This document shows positions 1 to 5,750 of a stretch of DNA of 5,877 nucleotides, piece after piece (position 1 is the first letter of the stretch; each line of letters starts with the position of its first letter). Origin of the DNA: Clostridia bacterium. Its GTDB lineage: Bacteria > Bacillota > Clostridia > Christensenellales > CAG-1252. The notes below the pieces were generated by a model that was given only the letters and a program-made list of their open reading frames with translations, had not been told where the DNA came from and did not search any database. The translations under genes and the position numbers were made by a program. The stretch is taken from NCBI GenBank assembly GCA_017615515.1, contig JAFZZX010000068.1, positions 1-5,877 on the forward strand. The letters are read 5' to 3'.

Positions 1-30
1 ATTCTCCGTGTTGGTGATTTCTTCCGCCAT
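1..30 (-). CDS. lysS: 5' end of a gene, probably lysyl-tRNA synthetase (partial)
   Basis: Only ten codons are inside the window, read leftward from an ATG at 28-30: MAEEITNTEN. The start is well supported by a strong AGGAGG ribosome binding site (complement of 36-41), five bases upstream. The ten residues, acidic and polar, are not diagnostic by themselves. The product name rests on established gene order: greA is very often followed by lysS in Bacillota. LysS would charge tRNA-Lys with lysine in the cytoplasm. A terminator-like hairpin separates this gene from greA, so it may be attenuated or have its own promoter, but I see no clear promoter in 31-88. I am confident that a gene starts here and only moderately confident that it is lysS. 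Confidence 0.5.
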   Translation of the reverse strand, partial: MAEEITNTEN

Positions 31-87
31 GATTTCCTCCTGAAAAATGCGCCCCGTTTAAGGGACTCGTAGGGAGATGCCCCTAGT

Positions 88-122
88 GAAAAACACGCAC
101 CCGCTGTCTTCGGCGGATGCGT
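88..122 (-). terminator. Rho-independent terminator after greA
   Basis: On the minus strand, ACGCATCCGC pairs with GCGGGTGCGT (10 bp including one G-U pair; arms 113-122 and 95-104) around an 8-nt loop. It is followed by a G and a run of five T (complement of 89-93). It starts 6 bases after the greA stop codon, so its position fits the end of the greA transcript. It lies before the next gene on the same strand, so leaky termination could set that gene's expression. Confidence 0.85.
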
Positions 123-128
123 GAATGA

Positions 129-599
129 TTACTTGCGGATACCGAGTATCTTGAAGTTGCTCACGCCCGCCGGCGCCTTGACCTCGATCACGTCGCCGAC
201 CTTGTGCCCGATCAGAGCCGAGCCGAGCGCCGACTCGTTCGAGATCTTGTTCTCGGCGTAGTTGGCTTCCGCGCTGCCGACGAGTTTGTATTCGTTCTTC
301 TCGTCGTACTCGATGTCGTGCACCTTCACGAAGCAGCCCACGCTGACCGTCGTCGTATCGATCGCTTCGCCGTCGATGATCTTCGCACGCTTCAAGGTCT
401 CCTCGATCTCGCGAATGCGCGCCTCGACGACGCCTTGATCTTCTTTCGCCGCGTCGTATTCCGAGTTCTCGCTGAGGTCACCGAAGTCACGGGCGACCTT
501 GACGCGCTCCGCGGCTTCCGCACGCTTGACGCTGATATAATGCTCGAGCTCTTCTTGCAATGCCTTGTATCCTTCTCTGGTAAGAACGATGTCTTCCAT
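129..599 (-). CDS. greA: Transcription elongation factor GreA
   Basis: 156 aa, the normal GreA length. GreA enters the secondary channel of RNA polymerase and stimulates cleavage of the 3' end of backtracked RNA, rescuing stalled complexes. Residues 1 to about 75 form the N-terminal coiled coil. Its tip carries GDLSEN (40-45), with the acidic pair D41 and E44 that coordinates the catalytic Mg2+, followed by EYDAAKEDQ. The C-terminal part (about 80-156) matches the FKBP-like domain that docks on polymerase, with the family-typical SALGSALIGHKVGD and a final FKILGI. The ATG at 597-599 has a good AAGGAG site five bases upstream. greA follows rpsR on the same strand but is separated from it by a strong terminator. 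No convincing promoter is visible in 600-651, so its transcription start is unclear. It ends in its own terminator. Confidence 0.97.
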   Translation of the reverse strand: MEDIVLTREGYKALQEELEHYISVKRAEAAERVKVARDFGDLSENSEYDAAKEDQGVVEARIREIEETLKRAKIIDGEAIDTTTVSVGCFVKVHDIEYDEKNEYKLVGSAEANYAENKISNESALGSALIGHKVGDVIEVKAPAGVSNFKILGIRK

Positions 600-634
600 A
601 AACTCTCCTTCTCACGCCGTCAAGGCGCGATCCA

Positions 635-648
635 CCCGCCGAAGCGGG
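635..648 (-). other. UUCG-capped stem-loop in the greA leader
   Basis: On the minus strand CCCGC and GCGGG pair around a UUCG tetraloop closed by C-G, an exceptionally stable RNA hairpin type. It lies between the T-tract of the rpsR terminator and the greA ribosome binding site. No T-run follows it, so it is not a second terminator. It would sit in the greA leader of any read-through mRNA and might protect the 5' end or mark a processing point; function is inference. Confidence 0.4.
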
Positions 649-651
649 GAT

Positions 652-687
652 TCAAAGAAAAAGCGCAACGGGTTTAAGGTTGCGCTT
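652..687 (-). terminator. Rho-independent terminator after rpsR
   Basis: On the minus strand AAGCGCAAC (679-687) pairs perfectly with GTTGCGCTT (661-669) over 9 bp around a 9-nt loop. It continues into a T-rich tract (TTTTTCTTT, including the stem's last T's). It begins 7 bases after the rpsR stop codon and closes the rpsF-ssb-rpsR transcript. Confidence 0.93.
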
Positions 688-694
688 CCGTCTC

Positions 695-958
695 TCAGTC
701 TCTGTCCGAACCGGGTTCGGGGAGAAGCGCCATCACTCTCGCGCGCTTGATCGCCGCGGCGAGGATCCTTTGGTGCTTCGCGCACACGCCGGTAGAACGC
801 CTCGGAGCGATCTTGCCGCTCTCGGTGATATACTTCTTGAGTTTCGCAACGTCTTTGTAATCGATTTCGTCAATCTTGTCCACACAGAAAGCGCAAACCT
901 TCTTCTTCGCGGGCTTTCTGGACGGACGCTTTGCGCCCTTGTCTTCCATATTTTTCAT
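695..958 (-). CDS. rpsR: 30S ribosomal protein S18 (bS18), zinc-type
   Basis: 87 aa. S18 binds 16S rRNA in the platform of the small subunit as a heterodimer with S6, which is encoded two genes upstream. The core is clear: a basic N-terminus, CAFC at 22-25, DYKD at 33-36, [11 protein letters not shown] (40-50), then [13 protein letters not shown] (52-64). C22, C25, C59 and H62 form a CxxC...CxxH set, indicating the zinc-binding form of the protein (established knowledge of C+ ribosomal proteins). The C-terminus carries a short acidic tail (EPGSDRD). The start at 956-958 is chosen over the in-frame ATG at 947-949 because an AGGAG site lies about seven bases upstream of the former. It starts 29 bp after the ssb stop, in one operon, and is followed by a strong terminator. 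Confidence 0.97.
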   Translation of the reverse strand: MKNMEDKGAKRPSRKPAKKKVCAFCVDKIDEIDYKDVAKLKKYITESGKIAPRRSTGVCAKHQRILAAAIKRARVMALLPEPGSDRD

Positions 959-987
959 TTTACACTCCTATTATACTGTTGAATTGA

Positions 988-1389
988 TCAGAACGGGAGA
1001 TCGTCGTCCGTCACCGCCGAACCGCCGATACGCGGCGCGCCGGAGCCATTGCCCGACGGAATGGTGGGAGGGATCTCGCCGTCGCCTTTGGTGGAAAGGA
1101 ACTGCACTTCGTCGGCAACGATCTCGGTGATGTAGCGCTTGGAACCGTCGTTCGCGTCATAGGTGCGCGTCTGGATCGAGCCTGCGACCGCCGCCTTGCT
1201 GCCCTTCTTCAAAAACTTGCCGCAGTTCTCCGCCTGCCCTCTCCATACGATGACGGGAAGGAAGTCGGTCTCGGTGTTGCCGAATCTCCTGCTGACGGCA
1301 AGCGTGAACTTGCAGACGGTGATGCCGTTATTGGTGTTGGACACCTCGGGATCTCTGGTAAGGTTGCCGATCAAAAATACTTTATTCAT
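988..1389 (-). CDS. ssb: Single-stranded DNA-binding protein
   Basis: 133 aa. It coats single-stranded DNA during replication, repair and recombination and recruits partners through its C-terminal tip. The OB-fold covers residues 1 to about 105: it opens MNKVFLIGNLTRDPE, then shows FTLAVSRRF (28-36), PVIVWRGQAENC (45-56, W49 in the position of a DNA-stacking aromatic), FLKKGSKAAVAGSIQTRTY (59-77) and TEIVADEVQFL (88-98). A short Gly/Pro/Ser linker of about 25 residues leads to the canonical acidic tip DDDLPF (128-133). The short linker makes it smaller than the 160-180 aa of many housekeeping SSBs, but the tip argues for a functional protein. The ATG has a GGAGG site seven bases upstream. It lies 14 bp after rpsF and 29 bp before rpsR, the standard S6-SSB-S18 arrangement. 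Confidence 0.97.
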   Translation of the reverse strand: MNKVFLIGNLTRDPEVSNTNNGITVCKFTLAVSRRFGNTETDFLPVIVWRGQAENCGKFLKKGSKAAVAGSIQTRTYDANDGSKRYITEIVADEVQFLSTKGDGEIPPTIPSGNGSGAPRIGGSAVTDDDLPF

Positions 1390-1403
1390 ATTCTCTCCTC
1401 CGA

Positions 1404-1685
1404 TTACTTCTTCGTGACCATAAAACGAACTACGTTCTCGTCGTTTCTCATCTGACGCTCGAGCTCAGCGGGGAGCGCGGGAGCGGACTCGAAATTCATA
1501 AGAACGTAATAGCCTTCGGTCTTGTAATTGATGGGGTACGCGAACTTTCTCATGCCCCACTTGTCAACGGTCGTCACCGTGCCGCCGAGTTCGGCGATCA
1601 AAGCGGCGAATTTGTCCGCGCAAGCGGTTTTGGCGTCGTCGGACGCGTCACCCTGCAGAATGTACAAAACTTCGTACTTATTCAT
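1404..1685 (-). CDS. rpsF: 30S ribosomal protein S6 (bS6)
   Basis: 93 aa, close to the usual minimal S6 length. S6 pairs with S18 on the central domain of 16S rRNA in the 30S platform. The family pattern is clear: MNKYEVLYIL strand at the start, acidic helix (14-35), LGGTVTTVDKWGMRKFAYPI (33-52), the YKTEGYYVLMNF strand (54-65), then LERQMRNDENVVRFMVTK (75-92). The ATG at 1683-1685 is chosen because a near-perfect AAAGGAGG site sits seven bases upstream. An in-frame TTG at 1728-1730 would add 15 residues but lies inside a leader hairpin and would translate the ribosome binding site, so it is rejected. It is the first gene of the rpsF-ssb-rpsR operon, with its own promoter and a structured leader. 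Confidence 0.97.
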   Translation of the reverse strand: MNKYEVLYILQGDASDDAKTACADKFAALIAELGGTVTTVDKWGMRKFAYPINYKTEGYYVLMNFESAPALPAELERQMRNDENVVRFMVTKK

Positions 1686-1760
1686 TTTCCTACCTCCTTT
1701 TGGACTATATTGACCTTTGCGTCTCCGCAAAAGTAAGGATCCCGCCGACTTTCGGCAGGT
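1686..1760 (-). promoter_or_regulatory. Structured 5' leader of rpsF, candidate autoregulatory RNA
   Basis: From the predicted start near 1760 the leader is about 75 nt. Hairpin 1 (1741-1759) pairs CCTGCCGA with TCGGCGGG over 8 bp around AAG and begins almost at the first nucleotide. Hairpin 2 (1713-1734) pairs ACTTTTGCG with CGCAAAGGT over 9 bp (one G-U) around a GAGA (GNRA) loop. The stretch CCTTACTTTT, partly in hairpin 2, can alternatively pair with the AAAAGGAGG ribosome binding site. rpsF leaders in many bacteria bind the S6:S18 complex for feedback control (established), usually through an exposed CCG. I do not see an unpaired CCG in this fold, so membership in that RNA family is not claimed. 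Confidence 0.5.
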
Positions 1761-1766
1761 ACGCCT

Positions 1767-1796
1767 ATTATACTTGATATATAACTTGATTGTAAA
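1767..1796 (-). promoter_or_regulatory. Sigma-A-type promoter of rpsF-ssb-rpsR
   Basis: On the minus strand a TTTACA -35 box (1791-1796, 5 of 6 consensus) and a perfect TATAAT -10 box (1767-1772) are separated by 18 bp. The predicted start is near A1760, giving a leader of about 75 nt. It lies in an AT-rich island between the membrane-protein gene and rpsF, where a promoter is expected. The spacer carries a 7-bp direct repeat (see findings). Confidence 0.85.
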
Positions 1797-1814
1797 GCGT
1801 TTTTACAAAATAAA

Positions 1815-2522
1815 TTATTCGCGCGCGAGCCCGCCTCGATCGACGTCCGCGGACAGAGCGATCAGGGTCTGAGACGGCGGATAAAACACCCACGCCGCAC
1901 CGCCGAAAAAGCCGGATAACGCCGCATCTCCCGCCCTCACGAAAAGGTAGCCGACGCCGAGCGACAGATCGCAGGAAAAGAAAAGCGCCATGCCGATGGC
2001 GAAGAGGGGATCCTTGCCGCGCAAGGCGACGAGAAGATTCGAGACCAGCCACACGCCGTATACAGCCCCAAGGAGCACGATCGGATCGGCGCCGAACAGA
2101 AAAAACGTCGGCGCAAAAACCGCAAGGCAGATCGCGACGCGCACGGCGAGAGCGCGAAAAATGCGCGCGCGGCTCTCGTTTGCGTGAAGATAGAAGAAAT
2201 AAACGACCTGCACGACGAGAAAGAACCCGATCGCAACGAGGGGACGCGGCGGGGTCAAAAGGAGGAAGAAACCATCGGCAACGAGGGTAAAGGCGAGGGC
2301 GACGGGAAGGAGTGCGCGGTGGGATCGCGGCGGAAAGAGCGCGGGTAAGGCGAGGAAAAAAGCGATCAACACCGAGAGATATTTGAGAGCGGAAGGCGCG
2401 GCGAACAAAAGGAGCGACAGCCAAAGGGCGATCTCCGTCTCGACGAGCAGAATACGATAGGTCGCTTTATCAAGGACGCCCGAACGGCGCTTCGGCTCTG
2501 CCGAAAAGGGAAAGGAAGGCAT
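1815..2522 (-). CDS. YhhN/lysoplasmalogenase-family integral membrane protein
   Basis: 235 aa, very hydrophobic, with about eight membrane segments (roughly residues 23-42, 48-64, 70-89, 94-112, 124-143, 146-166, 170-193, 201-224). The pattern resembles the YhhN/TMEM86 family: LAFTLVADGFFLLL (76-89) followed by VVQVVYFFYL (103-112), later GMALFFSCDLSLGVGYLF (177-194), and Y-P-P-S-Q-T-L-I-A-L-S (214-224) near the end. The two membrane-embedded aspartates (D83, D185) and the late Gln match positions conserved in that family from memory. Characterised members hydrolyse the vinyl-ether bond of lysoplasmalogens; whether bacterial relatives like this one do so is uncertain. The start is the ATG at 2520-2522, 37 bp after the glmS stop. 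It lacks a good ribosome binding site (an AGGGGG lies too far upstream), so translation may depend on reinitiation after glmS. No terminator follows its stop. Family assignment is by motif only. Confidence 0.65.
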   Translation of the reverse strand: MPSFPFSAEPKRRSGVLDKATYRILLVETEIALWLSLLLFAAPSALKYLSVLIAFFLALPALFPPRSHRALLPVALAFTLVADGFFLLLTPPRPLVAIGFFLVVQVVYFFYLHANESRARIFRALAVRVAICLAVFAPTFFLFGADPIVLLGAVYGVWLVSNLLVALRGKDPLFAIGMALFFSCDLSLGVGYLFVRAGDAALSGFFGGAAWVFYPPSQTLIALSADVDRGGLARE

Positions 2523-2559
2523 AAGGGAAGTATGGACCGCCCCGCTTCCCCCTAACCGA

Positions 2560-4353
2560 CTATTCCACCGTGACGGATTTGGCGAGATTGCGCGGTCGAT
2601 CGGGGTCGCATCCGCGCGCTTTCGCGACGAAATAGGCAAGTTGTTGCATCACGATCGAAGACAGGATCGGAGAGAAAAGGGGTGGCGCATCGGGTACCGT
2701 CAACAGACACTCCGCAGGCAAGTGGGGTGCGACAGACTCGGAGGCGATCACGACGGCGGACGCCCCGCGGCAGGTGATCTCGGCGATCGTGGCGGCATTC
2801 TTCTCGGTAAGGGCGGGATCGGTAGCGACGAGGACCCCGTACACGCCGTGCTCCATCAAGGCGAGGGTGCCGTGCTTGAGCTCTCCCGACGGATATGCCT
2901 CGGAAAACAGATAACTGACCTCTTTGAGCTTCAAACTGCCCTCTCGGGCGGCGGCGTAATCCAGCCCCCTGCCGAGGTAAAAGACCGCCTTCGCCCCCTT
3001 CACCCTCGAAGCGAGCGCCGCCATGCGCCCTTCCTCGCCGATAAGGTGCGCCGCCTTGGCGGGCAGAGCGTCGAGTTCCCGCCGAAAAACGTCCAGCTTT
3101 TCCGCTGTGATTTTCCCCATAATATCCGCATATTCCAGACATATTTGCAATAGCGCTTGCACCTGCGCGACGTAGGATTTGGTCGCAGCGACGGCGCACT
3201 CTCTGCCACATCTCGTGACGAGAGCATCGTCGGACAAACGGACGAGAGAAGAGGCGCGGACGTTGCAGACGGAGAGGAGATGCGCGCCCCGCTCTTTCGC
3301 ACGCTCTGCGGCGCGAAGGGTATCCGCGGTTTCTCCGCTCTGCGACAGAGCGATCACGAGGGTTCTCTCGTCGACCGGAACGCGCGCGGTCAATAACTCG
3401 CTCGCGATCTCCGCACGTACCTCTACCCCGCACAGTTCGCGCATCGCCGCGCGAAAGACCAAACCCGCGTGGTAGGCGCTCCCGCACCCGAGGAGCAGGA
3501 CGTCCTCACCCGTTCCCACGAGCAAACGGCGCAATGCGCCGCGGGGAAAATGCTCGCTCCCGAGGGAAAGGGCGCGCGGGATCTCGCGGATCTCCGAGAG
3601 CATACGATCCTCGGCGTACTGTCCGCCCAAGCAATCCTCCGTCTCTCGCGTAAGATAGCTGATGGGGCGCTCGCGCCCCTCGGCGTCGTACCGTTCGGCA
3701 CCCTCTGAGCGAAGGCGCACGATCTCGCCGTTGCCAAGCGGGCAATATGCGTCACAAATATCAAAAATGCCCGAAATATCCGAGCATAAGGAAAAACCTT
3801 CTTTCCCTCTCCCGATGACAAGGGGACTGTCTTTTCTGACGCCGTAGATCACGTTCGGCTCATAGAGAGACAGAACGGCGAGCGCATAACTGCCTTCGAG
3901 CCGCTCCGCGGCGGATCGGATCGCGGAGAGGACGTCCCCTTCGTACAGCCTTTCGATCAGATGGGCGATCGCCTCGCTGTCGGTATCGGACGAAAAGGTC
4001 ACTCCCTGCGAGACGAGATCCGAAGCCAATGCTCGATAGTTCGTGAGGATCCCGTTGTGGACGACGGCAAACGTCCCGCTTTGAGAGAGGAAAGGATGGG
4101 CGTTTAGGTCGGTCGCAACGCCGTGGGTTGCCCAGCGCGTGTGCCCGATCCCGCAACGTCCCGAAAGGGGGTGGGCGTTAAGCGCGCGCTCGAGGTTCGC
4201 GATCCTACCCGCCTTCTTTACGACGCGGAGCGCCTCCCCCGTGTGCACGGCGATCCCGCTGCTGTCGTATCCCCGATATTCAAGCGACCGTAAACCTTCC
4301 AGCAAAACGGGAACCACCTCGCCCCGACCCACATACCCAACGATCCCGCACAT
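2560..4353 (-). CDS. glmS: Glutamine--fructose-6-phosphate aminotransferase (isomerizing)
   Basis: 597 aa, normal length (E. coli about 609). It makes glucosamine-6-phosphate from fructose-6-phosphate and glutamine, the first step to UDP-GlcNAc and peptidoglycan, in the cytosol. The N-terminal glutaminase domain (2 to about 235) has the nucleophile C2, HTRWATHG (71-78), HNGILTNY (99-106) and SDTDSE (122-127). Two SIS sugar-isomerase domains follow: GCGSAYHAG (289-297) and SQSGETADT (337-345) in the first, FYLGRGLDY (458-466) and the SGELKHG loop (489-495) in the second. The C-terminus ends with the expected AKSVTVE. The ATG at 4351-4353 has a GGGAGG site five bases upstream. It diverges from glmM and is followed 37 bp later by the YhhN-like gene. 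The distance to a predicted start (about 15 nt) leaves no room for a glmS ribozyme, so it is not regulated that way unless a longer transcript exists. Confidence 0.97.
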   Translation of the reverse strand: MCGIVGYVGRGEVVPVLLEGLRSLEYRGYDSSGIAVHTGEALRVVKKAGRIANLERALNAHPLSGRCGIGHTRWATHGVATDLNAHPFLSQSGTFAVVHNGILTNYRALASDLVSQGVTFSSDTDSEAIAHLIERLYEGDVLSAIRSAAERLEGSYALAVLSLYEPNVIYGVRKDSPLVIGRGKEGFSLCSDISGIFDICDAYCPLGNGEIVRLRSEGAERYDAEGRERPISYLTRETEDCLGGQYAEDRMLSEIREIPRALSLGSEHFPRGALRRLLVGTGEDVLLLGCGSAYHAGLVFRAAMRELCGVEVRAEIASELLTARVPVDERTLVIALSQSGETADTLRAAERAKERGAHLLSVCNVRASSLVRLSDDALVTRCGRECAVAATKSYVAQVQALLQICLEYADIMGKITAEKLDVFRRELDALPAKAAHLIGEEGRMAALASRVKGAKAVFYLGRGLDYAAAREGSLKLKEVSYLFSEAYPSGELKHGTLALMEHGVYGVLVATDPALTEKNAATIAEITCRGASAVVIASESVAPHLPAECLLTVPDAPPLFSPILSSIVMQQLAYFVAKARGCDPDRPRNLAKSVTVE

Positions 4354-4374
4354 ATCATCCTCCCGTTATGCCCT

Positions 4375-4404
4375 ATTATATGCGTCGCCGAGGGGCGTTG
4401 CGAC
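4375..4404 (-). promoter_or_regulatory. Candidate glmS promoter
   Basis: A perfect minus-strand TATAAT (4375-4380) lies 21 bp before the glmS start codon. The predicted transcript start is near 4368, just ahead of the GGGAGG ribosome binding site. At 17-18 bp spacing the -35 position (4398-4404) reads TCGCAA or GTCGCA, each only 3 of 6 matches, so an activator may be needed, or the -10 dominates. Confidence 0.55.
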
Positions 4405-4433
4405 GGACACATCCGCCCACGGGAGAATATAAT
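4404..4433 (+). promoter_or_regulatory. Candidate glmM promoter
   Basis: A CGGACA -35 box (4404-4409, 4 of 6 matches) and a perfect TATAAT -10 box (4428-4433) are 18 bp apart. The predicted transcript start is at about 4440, which is the A of the in-frame ATG at 4440-4442. The promoter is back to back with the candidate glmS promoter, the two -35 positions touching at about 4404. Confidence 0.6.
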
Positions 4434-4445
4434 GAGGATATGGAA

Positions 4446-5741
4446 ATGAGATTCGGAACGGACGGCATTCGCGGCGTTTACGGGAAAACGCTGACCGAAG
4501 ATACGGCGTTTAGGCTCGGAAGAGCGCTCGGAGAAAAGGGAAGCGTGCTGATCGGCAGGGACAACCGCCCCTCTTCCCCCTCTCTCGCGCGAGCCATCGC
4601 CAGCGGCGTCAAGAGCGTCGGAGCAGAGTATCTGTCGGTCGGATTGACGACGACGCCCGCCCTCTACTACCTATTGACCAAACGACCCTATCCTTATGCC
4701 GCTATGGTCACGGCGAGCCACAATCCGCCGAGCCACAACGGGCTCAAGGTCTTCACGCAAGCGGGAAAACCGAGCGATAAAGAACGCCGCGAGATCGAAA
4801 AGCGCATGCCGGGCGAAGAGAAGACGCCCCCTTTCGCGATCGACTATGTCGAAGACCCCGCCCCGCTCGATAGGTACGAAGCGTATTTTCGCACGCTTTT
4901 CTGCGACTTGACGGGGCTGACCGTCGTCCTCGACGTCGCAGGTGGCGCAGGCTACCGATTCAAGGGACTTCTAGGGACTCTCGGCGCAAAGGTTATCCTC
5001 CTTAACGCACGCGAGGACGGAAGCAAGATCAACGACCGTTGCGGCGCCCTGCACCCCGAGATCTGTGCATCGGAGACCGTGAAGTCGGGAGCAGACCTCG
5101 GGATCGCACTCGACGGGGACGGAGATAGGATCATTGCGGTCGATAAGGGCGGCAGGATCCTGGACGGAGACGACGTCCTCTACCTGCTCGCAACGAGGAT
5201 GCACCGCAAGGGCATTCTTAAAAAGGACAAGATCGCCGTGACGGTGATGACCAACGGTGGCGTGATCAAAAGCCTTTCGGAGCGGGGAATCACCGTCCGC
5301 GTGACCCCCGTCGGGGACAGCGCTGTCGCACGAGCGATGGCGGAAGAAGGGCTCAATCTCGGCGGCGAACAGAGCGGGCACGTGATCCTCTCGGACTACC
5401 TCGCAACGGGAGACGGGCTCTTGACGGGCGCCGCCCTGCTGAAAAGCATACGCGACGAAGGCCCTTTCTCGATCGAGCCGCAGGCGAGACGCTATCCGCA
5501 AGTCCTGCTCGGGATCCCCGTCAGGGACAAGGGCGTTATGAGCGATCCGACGCTCCTCTCCTGCACCGAAGAGATCGAACGCAGCCTCGGCGACGGGCGT
5601 CTGCTCCTTCGAGCAAGCGGAACGGAAGACGTGGTGCGCATCTTGGTCGAGCACCCGAACCTCTCGATCGCCAGACAAGCGGCGGAAAAGCTCGGCGCCC
5701 GCCTGCAAAGCCTCGCGGGAAACGCCTCGACGGATAAGTGA
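4446..5741 (+). CDS. glmM: Phosphoglucosamine mutase
   Basis: 431 aa, a little shorter than typical GlmM (about 445). It converts glucosamine-6-phosphate to glucosamine-1-phosphate, the step after GlmS. It opens RFGTDGIRG, the GlmM signature. The phosphoserine loop is TASHNP (Ser at about residue 91), the Mg-binding loop DGDGDR (about 223-228), the sugar-binding loop GEQSGH (about 307-312) and the phosphate-binding loop RASGTED (about 389-395). The last departs from the common SGTEP, and the segment after ASHNP reads PSHNG rather than the usual DNG. The start at 4446 is chosen for a GAGG site eight bases upstream; the in-frame ATG at 4440 (adding Met-Glu) is nearly as good and would be the leaderless start. 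The upstream ATG at 4368 is rejected because its extension crosses the promoter region. A related phosphomannomutase is possible, but divergence from glmS supports GlmM. The stop is 9 bp from an IS30 transposase stop. Confidence 0.93.
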   Translation: MRFGTDGIRGVYGKTLTEDTAFRLGRALGEKGSVLIGRDNRPSSPSLARAIASGVKSVGAEYLSVGLTTTPALYYLLTKRPYPYAAMVTASHNPPSHNGLKVFTQAGKPSDKERREIEKRMPGEEKTPPFAIDYVEDPAPLDRYEAYFRTLFCDLTGLTVVLDVAGGAGYRFKGLLGTLGAKVILLNAREDGSKINDRCGALHPEICASETVKSGADLGIALDGDGDRIIAVDKGGRILDGDDVLYLLATRMHRKGILKKDKIAVTVMTNGGVIKSLSERGITVRVTPVGDSAVARAMAEEGLNLGGEQSGHVILSDYLATGDGLLTGAALLKSIRDEGPFSIEPQARRYPQVLLGIPVRDKGVMSDPTLLSCTEEIERSLGDGRLLLRASGTEDVVRILVEHPNLSIARQAAEKLGARLQSLAGNASTDK

Positions 5742-5750
5742 ATTGTCAAA

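Noticed and set aside
51..66. Second hairpin before the partial gene at 1-30 (GTCCC/GGGGC on the minus strand) followed by a short T-run.
   Set aside because: Only five pairs including a G-U, a 6-nt loop and two bases before a five-T run; too weak to call a terminator or riboswitch, and no T-box core is visible.
1686..1730. Upstream extension of rpsF from a TTG at 1728-1730, adding 15 residues.
   Set aside because: It runs through a leader hairpin and the AAAGGAGG ribosome binding site of the real ATG, and homologous S6 proteins begin at MNKYE-like sequence.
2523..2639. Longer start for the YhhN-like protein, overlapping glmS (TTG at 2637-2639).
   Set aside because: No ribosome binding site, a rare start codon, and the added 39 residues read like an out-of-frame translation of the glmS 3' end.
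2552..3487. Long open frames overlapping glmS in other frames, and a 245-codon frame opposite glmM (4971-5708).
   Set aside because: They are Arg-rich or low-information shadows of high-GC coding sequence, lacking ribosome binding sites and family motifs, while the glmS and glmM frames are fully conserved.
4354..4445. glmS ribozyme/riboswitch upstream of glmS.
   Set aside because: The whole intergenic region is about 90 bp and the predicted leader about 15 nt, too short for the ribozyme, which needs well over 100 nt.
4963..4979. Direct repeat AGGGACT (twice, 10 bp apart) inside glmM.
   Set aside because: Short, within conserved coding sequence, and explained by codon choice for neighbouring Gly-Leu/Gly-Thr-Leu residues.
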